DNA of 64,000 nucleotides from Microbispora sp. H13382. GTDB taxonomy: Bacteria > Actinomycetota > Actinomycetes > Streptosporangiales > Streptosporangiaceae. The translations under genes were made by a program, and so were the position numbers. Positions within the stretch are counted from its first letter, which is position 1, and every line of letters begins with the position of its first letter. Below, piece after piece: positions 51,165 to 58,850 of this stretch. The stretch spans positions 496,001 to 560,000 of the forward strand of contig NZ_JABBXA010000001.1 in the NCBI RefSeq assembly GCF_014161445.1. The letters are read 5' to 3'. The notes under the pieces are model-generated. The model was not told where the DNA came from. It made no database searches and saw nothing but the letters and a program-made list of their open reading frames with translations.

Positions 51165-52127
51165 GTGCGAGGGCGTGTGCCGGTGGCCGCCGGTCTGGCC
51201 GCCGTGGTCCTGCTGACGCCGGTGACGGGCGCGCAGGCGGATCCGAAGCCCACAGTCGCGCAGGCCAAGGCGAAGCTGAACAAGCTGAACGAGCAGGCCG
51301 ACAAGCTCGTGGACCGCTATAACGCGGCCAACGAGAAGTGGAAGAAGGCGAGGCAGAAGTACCTCGCCATCAACGAGGACTACAAGAAGCAGAACGTCCG
51401 GGTGGAGGAGCTCCGCGCCGGGCTGGTCACGATGGCCGTCAACAGCTACCAGGTCGGCGACATGGGGTCGTGGGGCGGCGTCTTCTACAGCTCGAACCCC
51501 GACTCCATGCTCAGCGGCCTGGCCACGCTCAACCACATCTCGGCCGAGCGTGCGGGGCGGCTTCGCGAGTACGAGGGCGCCATCCAGGGCCTCAAGGACC
51601 GCCGTGACCAGAGCAAGACGCTCTACAAGGAGGCCGCCGACGTCAGGAGCGAGCTCGCCGACGAGAAGGAGAAGGTCGACAAGCTCGTCAGGGAGCAGAT
51701 GAAGCTGCTGCGCTCGCTCGGGACGTACAACCCCGGCAATCCGAACAGCGCAGGCGTCGTCTACACCGGACCGGCGTCGGGCAACGCGCTGTCGGCCCTC
51801 CAGTTCGCCTACAAGCAGGTCGGCAAGCCGTACCGCTACGGGGGGACCGGGCCGGACTCCTGGGACTGCTCGGGCCTCGTGCAGGCCGCCTGGTCGGCGG
51901 CGGGGGTGACCCTGCCCCGGACGAGCTACGAGCAGTGGGCCTGGGGCGCGAGCCGCAGGGTCTCCCTGGACGAGCTCCAGCCGGGCGATCTGCTCTGGCA
52001 CGCCGGTTACGGGCACGTCGGCATCTACGCCGGCGACGGCAAGGTCGTCCACGCTCCACAGACCGGGGACGTTGTGAAGATTGTCACACTCGCCGAGTAT
52101 CACGCCATCGGTGCTGTCCGTCCCTGA
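51165..52127 (+). CDS. NlpC/P60 peptidoglycan endopeptidase with coiled coil (Rv2190c-like)
   Basis: A 320-residue exported hydrolase. Signal peptide (residues 1-28, RVPVAAGLAAVVLLTPVTGA), then a long coiled coil (30-200), then the NlpC/P60 domain with DCSGLVQAAW (Cys235), GYGHVGIYAG (His284) and VVHAP (His296). It should cut the D-Glu/mDAP bond of peptidoglycan. GTG 51165 is chosen because AAAGGGGG lies about 7 bases upstream and the signal peptide begins there; a TTG at 51099 is less likely. Rv2190c occupies the same place in Mycobacterium tuberculosis. Confidence 0.9.
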   Translation: MRGRVPVAAGLAAVVLLTPVTGAQADPKPTVAQAKAKLNKLNEQADKLVDRYNAANEKWKKARQKYLAINEDYKKQNVRVEELRAGLVTMAVNSYQVGDMGSWGGVFYSSNPDSMLSGLATLNHISAERAGRLREYEGAIQGLKDRRDQSKTLYKEAADVRSELADEKEKVDKLVREQMKLLRSLGTYNPGNPNSAGVVYTGPASGNALSALQFAYKQVGKPYRYGGTGPDSWDCSGLVQAAWSAAGVTLPRTSYEQWAWGASRRVSLDELQPGDLLWHAGYGHVGIYAGDGKVVHAPQTGDVVKIVTLAEYHAIGAVRP

Positions 52128-52439
52128 AGTCTCGCTCGGCTCTGTGATGGTTGTGCCTCATGTGGCCGGATCGGGCCCTGTGACAGGACTGTGAGCAGAG
52201 TCACATTTAGTCATCCGTGCTGCGGGTAAGCTGCGGTTTCTTCTTCTCGGCCTTCGTTATCCGATCTTTATCCGGCGCGAGGGCTTTGCCGAACGCGCCG
52301 GGTCCTGGGTAGCTTCTGGGCCGCGGCGGGCACGCCTCGCCGCCGCGAACCGGTCCGGCCGGCCGGTAGCGCAACCATCCACCGTCATCGGCGCCTCCAA
52401 CACCCTCCCCCTCGCGGGATCCCCGGCGCCGATGGCCTG

Positions 52440-52585
52440 CCGAGTCCGTGCAGTCAGGAGGCACGGAGCCGGGGAACCATCGACCTTCACGCGAAGGTCC
52501 GGGGTGAATCGGCGCATCGCGCGCCGTAGGGCGACTTCCCCGCCCGAACCCGTCAGCTAACCCGGTAGGCGTTTGCGGAAGAGCC
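52440..52585 (+). ncRNA. ydaO-yuaA type c-di-AMP riboswitch
   Basis: The 469-base gap between the two NlpC/P60 genes carries the riboswitch signature: GCCGGGGAACCA near 52478, GGGGTGAATCGG near 52501, and the highly conserved GAACCCGTCAGCTAACC (52546-52562) followed by GGTAGGCGTTTGCGG. These match the c-di-AMP riboswitch that controls resuscitation and cell-wall hydrolase genes in actinobacteria. It ends about 12 bases before the NlpC/P60 start, within reach of transcriptional or translational control. The boundaries are approximate. The region 52128-52439 shows no gene; it probably holds the promoter. Confidence 0.9.
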
Positions 52586-52596
52586 GAGGAGAGATC

Positions 52597-53232
52597 CTGT
52601 CTACCACCCCCGCTAGCCTGTCCCGTATTGCCCGAATTGCCCTGGGAGGTGCCGCTTTGACGGCATCCGTAGGGGTCGCCGGTGCGCATCCGGCGGCGGC
52701 CGACACGGTGACGGTCACGGTCGTCAAGACAGCCCCCGAGACGAAGACGGCCACGAAGACGGCCACGGCGACCGGTGCGAACACCGCCGCCCGCGAGGCC
52801 GCGGCGAAGAAGCAGGCGACCAAGAAGAAGTCCGCCGCCAAGCGGAAGGTCAGCAGGACCGCGCTCCAGCGGGCCAAGGCCCGGCGCGCGGTGCAGATGG
52901 CCAGGAAGCAGATCGGCGACCCCTACCGCTACGGGGCCACGGGACCGGGCGCGTTCGACTGCTCGGGCCTGGTCCAGTACGCCTGGCGCAAGGCGGGCGT
53001 ACGGCTGCCGCGCACGACGTGGTCCATCCGGGGCACGGTCAGGAAGAAGGTGTCCTGGGGGCACTTCGAGCCCGGTGACCTGATCTTCACCAGCGGCGGC
53101 GGCCACGTCGGCATGTACGTCGGGCACGGCAAGATGGTCCACGCTCCGCACAGCGGCACGCGGGTGCGGATCGACAAGCTGGACGCCTACCGGAGGAGCA
53201 CCTTCGTGGGTGCCGTCCGTCCGGGCGTCTGA
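52597..53232 (+). CDS. Secreted NlpC/P60 endopeptidase under riboswitch control, apparent CTG start
   Basis: A 211-residue exported hydrolase. A signal peptide (about 1-37, SRIARIALGGAALTASVGVA), a Thr/Lys/Ala-rich linker (40-95), and an NlpC/P60 domain with DCSGLVQYAW (Cys122), GGGHVGMYVG (His170) and MVHAP (His182). No ATG, GTG or TTG allows the signal peptide with a sensible ribosome site. CTG 52597 has GAGGAG 5 bases upstream and is the natural start position; TTG 52573 lies inside the riboswitch. The stop is followed by two hairpins. Confidence 0.85.
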   Translation: MSTTPASLSRIARIALGGAALTASVGVAGAHPAAADTVTVTVVKTAPETKTATKTATATGANTAAREAAAKKQATKKKSAAKRKVSRTALQRAKARRAVQMARKQIGDPYRYGATGPGAFDCSGLVQYAWRKAGVRLPRTTWSIRGTVRKKVSWGHFEPGDLIFTSGGGHVGMYVGHGKMVHAPHSGTRVRIDKLDAYRRSTFVGAVRPGV

Positions 53233-53233
53233 G

Positions 53234-53265
53234 GGCGCCGGTCACCAGCCCCCTCGACCGGCGCC
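53234..53265 (+). terminator. First hairpin after the NlpC/P60 gene
   Basis: GGCGCCGGTC and GACCGGCGCC form a perfect 10-base-pair stem with a 12-base loop, 2 bases past the stop codon. Confidence 0.65.
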
Positions 53266-53273
53266 GTCCTCGC

Positions 53274-53306
53274 GGCCCCGTCCACCTCGCCGAGGTGGAC
53301 GGGGCC
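53274..53306 (+). terminator. Second, very stable hairpin
   Basis: GGCCCCGTCCACCTCG and CGAGGTGGACGGGGCC form a perfect stem of up to 16 base pairs (tip constrained), 9 bases past the first hairpin. It ends 20 bases before the next start. Confidence 0.75.
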
Positions 53307-53325
53307 GTGGCATGTGCTGGTTACC

Positions 53326-54252
53326 ATGCACGGCGTGACTGTCACGAGCGGCGTGCCCGTAGTCGTGCCGGGCGGGCGCGCCGAGGCCGGTCGGCGCCGG
53401 CCCGGCGATCCGTCCCACGGGGCCGTCCGTCCCCGCCGTGTCGCGGCCGTGGCCGTCGCGCTGGCCGCGCTGCTGGCCGGACCGGGGGCCGCGGCTGCGC
53501 CCGATCCGCTGCTCGCCCTGCGGCTCGATGCCCGCGCCGCCGTGCGGGAGCATCCGGGCATGTGGACCGGCGCCTCCGTCGCCCGCGGCGCGCGCGCGGT
53601 CGTCGTCGGGTCGCCCCGGCCGCTGGTCGCCGAGATCGCCGCGCTGGCCGATCGTGCGGGCCGTACGGTGACGAGGATCTGGGGCGGGTACGGCGGCGCG
53701 GTGGTCCTCGTGCCCCGCGGCGCGGAACAGACCGCCGTGCTGGCCGCGCCCGCGAAGGTGGACGGCCTGGCGGCCGTCGCCACCGGCGGCCGGGTGATCG
53801 TGCAGCCGGCCGCGTTCGCCCGCCTGTCCGCGACGGGCCGCCTGGTCGTCGTGACCCACGAGCTGACGCACGTCGCGACCGCCGGTCCCCGCGCCGTCCC
53901 GAAGTGGCTCATGGAGGGCTTCGCCGACTACGTGGGCTACCTGGACAGCGGGCTGCCGGTCCGCACGGTGGCCGCCGAGCTGGCCGCCGACGTGGCCGCC
54001 GGCAGACCGGCGCTGCGGGAGCTGCCGGGGCCCGGCGACTTCGCCGCCAGGCCCGCCCAGGCGTACGAGGAGGCGTGGCTGGCCTGCCGCTACATCGCCG
54101 CACGGTTCGGCGAGCGGAGGCTGGTCGCCCTCTACCGCGCCGCGCGGCGAGAGGAGATCGGCGCCGCCCTGCGGGAGGTGCTCGGGCTGACCGCCGGCCG
54201 CCTGACCCTCGAATGGCGGGCGTACGCGCGCGGGCAGCTCGCCCGGTCCTGA
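53326..54252 (+). CDS. Exported gluzincin-type metallopeptidase
   Basis: About 308 residues with a signal peptide (RRVAAVAVALAALLAGPGAAAA, about 38-58) and a C-terminal zinc-protease domain: VVVTHELTHVAT (His178, Glu179, His182) and, 15 residues on, KWLMEGFADYVGY with Glu197 as third ligand, as in the peptidase MA-like/M1-like group. The region between (60-160) is uncharacterised. Substrate unknown. GTG 53314, ATG 53326 and GTG 53335 are all possible starts; none has a clear ribosome site, so the mRNA may be leaderless. Confidence 0.78.
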   Translation: MHGVTVTSGVPVVVPGGRAEAGRRRPGDPSHGAVRPRRVAAVAVALAALLAGPGAAAAPDPLLALRLDARAAVREHPGMWTGASVARGARAVVVGSPRPLVAEIAALADRAGRTVTRIWGGYGGAVVLVPRGAEQTAVLAAPAKVDGLAAVATGGRVIVQPAAFARLSATGRLVVVTHELTHVATAGPRAVPKWLMEGFADYVGYLDSGLPVRTVAAELAADVAAGRPALRELPGPGDFAARPAQAYEEAWLACRYIAARFGERRLVALYRAARREEIGAALREVLGLTAGRLTLEWRAYARGQLARS

Positions 54253-54339
54253 TCGGCGTACGGCGGCGGTACGGCGGCGGCTGCGACAATGCCTTCTCGG
54301 GCGGCGCGGGCGGACCGCGCGGCCACGCCGGGGGGTGAG

Positions 54340-55449
54340 ATGACGAAGCGGACGCTGATCGTCACGAACGACTTCCCGCCCAGACCGGGCGGCATCCAGG
54401 CGTTCGTGCACGGCCTCGCCTCGCGCCGGCCGCCCGGCTCGGTGGTCGTGTACGCCCCGCGCTGGAAGGGATGCGAGGACTTCGACGCCCGCCAGCCGTA
54501 CGAGGTCGTCCGTCACCCCTCCTCGCTGATGCTGCCGACGCGCTCGGTGGCGAGAAGGGCGGCGGCGCTGGTCGAGGACGGCGCCACCGTCGTGTTCGGC
54601 GCGGCGGCGCCGCTGGGGCTGCTCGCCCCCGCTCTGCGCGCCGCGGGCGCGGGCCGGATCGTCATGCTCACCCACGGGCACGAGGCGTCCTGGGCCCGGC
54701 TGCCCGGCGCGCGCGCCCTGCTGCGCCGTATCGGTGCGGGGGCCGACGTCGTGACCTACCTCGGCGAGTACACCCGGCGCCGGATCGTCCGGGCCGTCCC
54801 CCTCTCCCGGCTCGTACGGCTCGCGCCGGGCGTGGACACCGCGGCCTTCCGTCCCGGGGCGGGCGGCGACCGGATCCGGGCCTCGCTCGGCCTCGGCGAC
54901 CGGCCGGTGGTCGTGTGCGTCTCGCGGCTGGTGCCGCGCAAGGGCCAGGACGTGCTGCTGCGGGCCTGGCCGCTCGTCCTGCGGCGGGTCCCCGGCGCGG
55001 TCCTGCTGCTGGTCGGCGGCGGCCCCTTGCGGCGGTCGCTGGAGCGGAGCGCCGCCCGGGCCGGCCTGCGCGGCTCGGTGGTCGTCACCGGGTCCGTCCC
55101 CTGGGCGTCCCTGCCGGCCTACTACGACGCGGGCGACGTGTTCGCCATGCCCTGCCGCAGCAGGTTCGGGGGCCTGGACGTCGAGGGCCTCGGCATCGTC
55201 TATCTGGAGGCGTCGGCCACCGGGCTGCCGGTGGTCGCCGGGTCCTCCGGAGGCGCCCCCGACGCCGTACGGCACGGCGAGACGGGCCTGGTGGTCGACG
55301 GCGTCTCGCACACGGCGGTGGCCCGCGCGCTGTGCGACCTGCTGGCCGACCCGGCCCGCGCCCGCGCGATGGGCGAGCGGGGCCGGGCCTGGATCGAGGA
55401 GGAGTGGCGCTGGGACCTCGTCGCGGCCCGGTTCGCCGCACTGCTGTGA
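54340..55449 (+). CDS. GT4 glycosyltransferase, probable PimB'-type phosphatidylinositol mannosyltransferase
   Basis: A 369-residue GT-B enzyme. N-terminal domain: LIVTNDFPPRPGGIQAFVHG. C-terminal domain: VVVCVSRLVPRKGQDVLLRA and the nucleotide-sugar motif EGLGIVYLEASATGLPVVAG. These features, and the position beside the Rv2190c-like and FadD15-like genes, match Rv2188c (PimB'), which adds the second mannose in phosphatidylinositol mannoside synthesis. Specificity is inferred. ATG 54340 has GGGGGTGAG before it; ATG 54289 adds an Ala/Arg-rich stretch with no family match. Confidence 0.85.
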   Translation: MTKRTLIVTNDFPPRPGGIQAFVHGLASRRPPGSVVVYAPRWKGCEDFDARQPYEVVRHPSSLMLPTRSVARRAAALVEDGATVVFGAAAPLGLLAPALRAAGAGRIVMLTHGHEASWARLPGARALLRRIGAGADVVTYLGEYTRRRIVRAVPLSRLVRLAPGVDTAAFRPGAGGDRIRASLGLGDRPVVVCVSRLVPRKGQDVLLRAWPLVLRRVPGAVLLLVGGGPLRRSLERSAARAGLRGSVVVTGSVPWASLPAYYDAGDVFAMPCRSRFGGLDVEGLGIVYLEASATGLPVVAGSSGGAPDAVRHGETGLVVDGVSHTAVARALCDLLADPARARAMGERGRAWIEEEWRWDLVAARFAALL

Positions 55450-55461
55450 CGGGAGGCCGGC

Positions 55462-56733
55462 TCAGCCGGTGAACACCTCCACGAGCAGGAAGGCGTTCAG
55501 CGCGCTGATCACGGCGGCGACGGCGACGCCGGCGACGGTGGTGAGGCGGCGGTTGACGAGGTCGCCCATCAGCTTCCTGCTGCTGGTGAACGCCACGAGC
55601 GGGACCAGGGCGAAGGGAATGCCGAAGGACAGCGCGACCTGGCTCAGGACGAGCGCCCGCGTGGGGTCCACCCCGGAGGCCAGGACGGCCATGGCCGGAA
55701 GGATCGTGACCAGGCGCCGCGCCAGGAGCGGCACGCGGCGGCGCAGGAACCCCGCCATGATGATCTGCCCGGCGTAGGTGCCCACGCTGGAGGAGGCCAG
55801 GCCCGAGGCGAGCAGGGCGAGCGCGAACGCGACGGCGGCCCCGGGCCCGAGCACCTGCCCGAGACCGGCGTGGATGGCCTGCAGGCTCCCTGGATCGCCG
55901 CCGCCGAAGGTGGCGGCGGCCACGGTCAGCATCGCCATGTTCACCAGCCCGGCGGCGCCGAGGGCCACGCCGATGTCCATCCGGCTGGCCCGCACCGCCT
56001 CCCTGCGCGCGTTCTCCCCGGGCCCGCCCGGCACGCTCTGGTGCTGGGTGAGGGCCGAGTGCAGGTAGACGACGTGGGGCATGACCGTCGCCCCGATGAT
56101 CCCGGTGGCCGGCAGCAGGCTGTCCGGCCCGGCGAGGCGGGGCACGAAGCCGCCCGCCACACCCGCGAGGGACCCCGACAGCAGCACCTGGTAGGCGAAG
56201 CCGGCCAGGACCACGGCGAGCAGCGCCGCGACGGTCGCCTCGAACCGGCGGCGTCCGCGCGGCGCGAGCATGAGCAGGATCGACGAGACGACGGCCGTGA
56301 TGGCGGCGGCGGGCAGCAGCGGCACGCCGAACAGCAGGTTCAGCGCGATCGCCCCGCCGATGAACTCGGCCAGGTCGGTGGCGGCGGCGACCAGCTCGGC
56401 CTGCACCCACAGCGGCAGGCTCACCCGCCGCGGCAGGTGGTCGCGGCACAGTTCGGGGAGGTTGCGGCCGGTGGCGATGCCGAGCTTGGCCGACAGCGCC
56501 TGTACGAACATGGCCAGCACGTTCGCGACGGCGATCACCCACAGCAGCATGGTGCCGTACTGCGCGCCGCCCGCCATGTTGGTCGCGAAGTTGCCGGGAT
56601 CGACGTACGCCACGGAGACGACGAACGCGGGGCCGCACAGGCCGGCCAGCCGCGCGAGGCGGCCCGGTGCCGCCCGCCCGGCGGCGGGAACGGTGGGCGC
56701 ACGCCCGTCGGAGGGGCGGCGGGAGTCGAGCAC
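55462..56733 (-). CDS. mntH: Nramp family divalent metal transporter (MntH)
   Basis: A 423-residue, 11-helix proton-coupled manganese/iron importer. The metal-site motif of helix 1 is AYVDPGNFAT (Asp45, Asn48) and that of helix 6 is ATVMPHVVYLHSAL with the conserved Met-Pro-His. GTG 56733 has TGAGG 6 bases upstream; the longer open frame to 56850 is Arg/Pro-rich and unlikely. It is encoded just downstream of a manganese catalase pseudogene on the same strand, so metal import may once have served that enzyme. Confidence 0.93.
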   Translation of the reverse strand: MLDSRRPSDGRAPTVPAAGRAAPGRLARLAGLCGPAFVVSVAYVDPGNFATNMAGGAQYGTMLLWVIAVANVLAMFVQALSAKLGIATGRNLPELCRDHLPRRVSLPLWVQAELVAAATDLAEFIGGAIALNLLFGVPLLPAAAITAVVSSILLMLAPRGRRRFEATVAALLAVVLAGFAYQVLLSGSLAGVAGGFVPRLAGPDSLLPATGIIGATVMPHVVYLHSALTQHQSVPGGPGENARREAVRASRMDIGVALGAAGLVNMAMLTVAAATFGGGDPGSLQAIHAGLGQVLGPGAAVAFALALLASGLASSSVGTYAGQIIMAGFLRRRVPLLARRLVTILPAMAVLASGVDPTRALVLSQVALSFGIPFALVPLVAFTSSRKLMGDLVNRRLTTVAGVAVAAVISALNAFLLVEVFTG

Positions 56734-57024
56734 GAAAGCCTCACAGGACAGAGGTCTGGACGGGCGGCCGTCCCGGGCCCGGTGCGGCGCGGCTCGTGCC
56801 GGGCGGCCTCGTGGCCGGGCGGCAGCGGGCGCCGGGACGCGGTACGGCACCCGCGCGCAGCGGCGCGGGGGCCGAGGAGTGCGTGGGTGGTGAAAGGGGC
56901 GGACGCGCCCCGGCGGCCCGCCGTCACGTTCGCGGCGAACGGCGGGCCCGGTCCGCCCGGGGTGCCGCGGGTGCCGGTGGCGCTGCCGGCCGCCGCCTTC
57001 GCGCGCGGGCTCGGCGGGGCCCGG
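56734..57024. other. 291-base gene-free interval between mntH and the catalase remnant
   Basis: GC-rich with several small inverted repeats (for example around GGCGGGCC). I see no gene or clear operator. It must hold the mntH promoter unless mntH is read through from upstream. Confidence 0.35.
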
Positions 57025-57490
57025 TCAGGTGAGTTTGTCCTTGAGCTTGCCGACGGGGCCCACCTCGGTGCCGAGGGCGGGGCCCTTCGGCTCGCCCATG
57101 CTGCCGTCGTAGGTGTCGTACAGCTTGGGGTCGGGCGGCGGTGCCATGGCGGGACCCCCGAGCGGCTCCGGATTGAGGAGATAGGCGAACTGGTGGCGGC
57201 CGTCCGGCTGCGGCCCGCTCGCCCAGCCGCCCGCCTGGGCCTCGGTGCCGTCGGAGAGGTCCCAGATCGTCTCCGCGTGCTCGGCGTGCTCCTCGTCGAA
57301 CAGGGCGTCGGGCACGACGACGTCCTCCAGGCCGTCCGCCCTGAGTTCCTCGATCGCCTTGAGCCACAGGTTTGGTCACCGTCATCTCGCCGTAGGCGCC
57401 GCCGACGAGCTCCTGGAGCTTGCGCGCGTATACCGGGTCGGGCTTTTCGGGCTTGGCCTCGAACTGGACCCGACGGGTGTGCCGGAACAT
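57025..57490 (-). pseudogene. Manganese catalase with an internal deletion and frameshift
   Basis: ATG 57490, with a good GAGGAG upstream, opens a manganese-catalase N terminus: MFRHTRRVQFEAKPEKPDPV and KLQELVGGAYGEMTVT. At about 57378-57385 the sequence jumps to the family's C-terminal region in another frame: LWLKAIEELRADGLEDV, then SDGTEAQAGGWASGPQPDG, LLNPEPLGGPAMAPP and DPKLYDTYDGSMGEPKGP. The four-helix di-manganese domain between (by family knowledge about 170 residues) is missing, and the two ends are out of frame. No active enzyme can be made. The intact C-terminal frame alone could give a 96-residue product from 57312. Confidence 0.82.
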
Positions 57491-57742
57491 ATGACTCCTC
57501 GCGTAGGACAACCACAGGGAGCCGCAGGCCTCACGCGGGCTAAGGGCGCGACCCCACTGGTGCGTGTGGTGGGGGGTCACGCATAAATCCCAACACGTGG
57601 CGCAACGGGAACCACAGGAGCGACACCTAACGAAGGACCCAATGGTTGGACAGGCGGGCGCGGTCGAGTCTCACTCCCCGGCACCGCCGGGAGCGGACCC
57701 TTCGCCGGGTGTCGCCCCGGTGGCCGGTTCGCGGCCGGCCGG

Positions 57743-58575
57743 TCAGGATTTGCGGCCGACGCCGCCGGCGACGCAGATGCCGCCGAGGTCGAGGGGATGG
57801 CGCACGGGTTCCTCGGGACGCCACTCGGGCACGTGCACGACGCCGGGCTCGATCAGGTCGAGGCCGTCGAAGAACCGCACGATCTCGGGCATGTCCCGGG
57901 CCCTGCCGGTGCCGAGCATCTGCAGCAGCACGGCCTCCAGCTCGCGCATCTCCGGCGCGCAGGAGCAGAAGTGGGTGAGCTGCATGTAGCTGCCCGGAGC
58001 CAGGCGTGCCTTGTAGGCGTCCACGAGGCCGTTCGGGTCCTCCGCGTCGGCGAGATGGTGCACCACGGCCACCAGCAGCAGGCCGACGGGACGGGAGAGG
58101 TCGAGGAAGCCCTCGACGTCGGGGTGGTTGAGGATCACCTCGGGTTCGCGCATGTCCGCGGTGATCACGCGGGTGCGCTCGTCGGTCTGGAGGATCGCCC
58201 GCGCGTGGGCCAGCACGATGGGGTCGTTGTCGACGTAGACGACCTTCGCGGCGGGGTCGATCCGCTGCGCGACCGAGTGGGTGTTGTCCATCGTGGGCAG
58301 GCCAGAGCCGATGTCGAGGAACTGGTCGATGCCCTGCTCGGCCATGTACTTCACGCCGCGGAACAGCATGGCGCGGTTGTTGCGGCCCCCTCGCCGCGGT
58401 CGGGGAAGTGCCGCATGCCCTCCATGGCGACCGCGCGGTCCACCGCGAAGTTGTCCTTGCCGCCCAGGAACGCGTCGTACACCCGCGCGATGCTGGGCTT
58501 GGTCGTGTCGACAGCCGGGGGGAGATAGTCGGGATCGCGGTGCGTCCAGTTCCAGCCGCCGACCCTGTCACCCAT
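57743..58575 (-). pseudogene. DUF574 S-adenosyl methyltransferase, frameshifted
   Basis: The N-terminal frame (from ATG 58575) reads HRDPDYLPPAVDTTKPSIAR then VYDAFLGGKDNFAVDRAVA, the DUF574/SAM_MT signature. The rest continues in a second frame from about 58369: FRGVKYMAEQGIDQFLDIG, VVYVDNDPIVLAHAR, LLVAVVHHLAD and EIVRFFDGLDLIEPGVVHV, ending at 57743. The switch lies in a G/C run at about 58382-58392, where one missing C would restore GARNNRAMLF. Either a real one-base deletion or a sequencing error in a GC run. If intact, it would be a 277-residue actinobacterial methyltransferase of unknown substrate. Confidence 0.82.
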
Positions 58576-58586
58576 CGCCCGTCCCT

Positions 58587-58617
58587 CTCCAGTCGTCGAT
58601 CATGGATGCGACTGGAG
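58587..58617. promoter_or_regulatory. Inverted repeat upstream of the DUF574 gene
   Basis: CTCCAGTCG and CGACTGGAG are a perfect 9+9 inverted repeat with a 13-base spacer, 12 bases upstream of the start. It could be an operator or a leader hairpin. Confidence 0.4.
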
Positions 58618-58763
58618 CATAACCAAGCGGACCGCAACATTGCGATGTAGGTGTGATACTTTTCGGCGTCCGGCGCCGTACGTCATGGAGGGCCGGGCGT
58701 CACGACCTCCGGAAAATCCTGCATGTCGCGCCTTCCCGGCTGTTCCGAATGTCCGAAAGTTTC

Positions 58764-58801
58764 GGCACCTCCCGTTGCCGTTTCGGACAACGGGAGGTGC
58801 C
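58764..58801 (-). terminator. Hairpin downstream of the acyl-CoA ligase gene
   Basis: GGCACCTCCCGTTG and CAACGGGAGGTGCC form a perfect 14-base-pair stem with a 10-base loop. A second inverted pair TGTCCGAAA/TTTCGGACA overlaps it, giving two alternative folds. Confidence 0.7.
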
Positions 58802-58850
58802 GTGATCGCCCGTGGACGTGTCGTGCGCGACGCCGGGGCCATCCCCGAGG

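Noticed and set aside
52573-53232. TTG 52573 as start of the second NlpC/P60 gene
   Set aside because: It lies in the last helix of the riboswitch and has no ribosome site; CTG 52597 is well placed.
57025-57315. Independent small hypothetical gene
   Set aside because: The product is the C-terminal end of a manganese catalase, and the matching N terminus is just upstream in another frame.
58351-58575. Separate 74-codon gene
   Set aside because: It is the N-terminal part of the frameshifted DUF574 methyltransferase.
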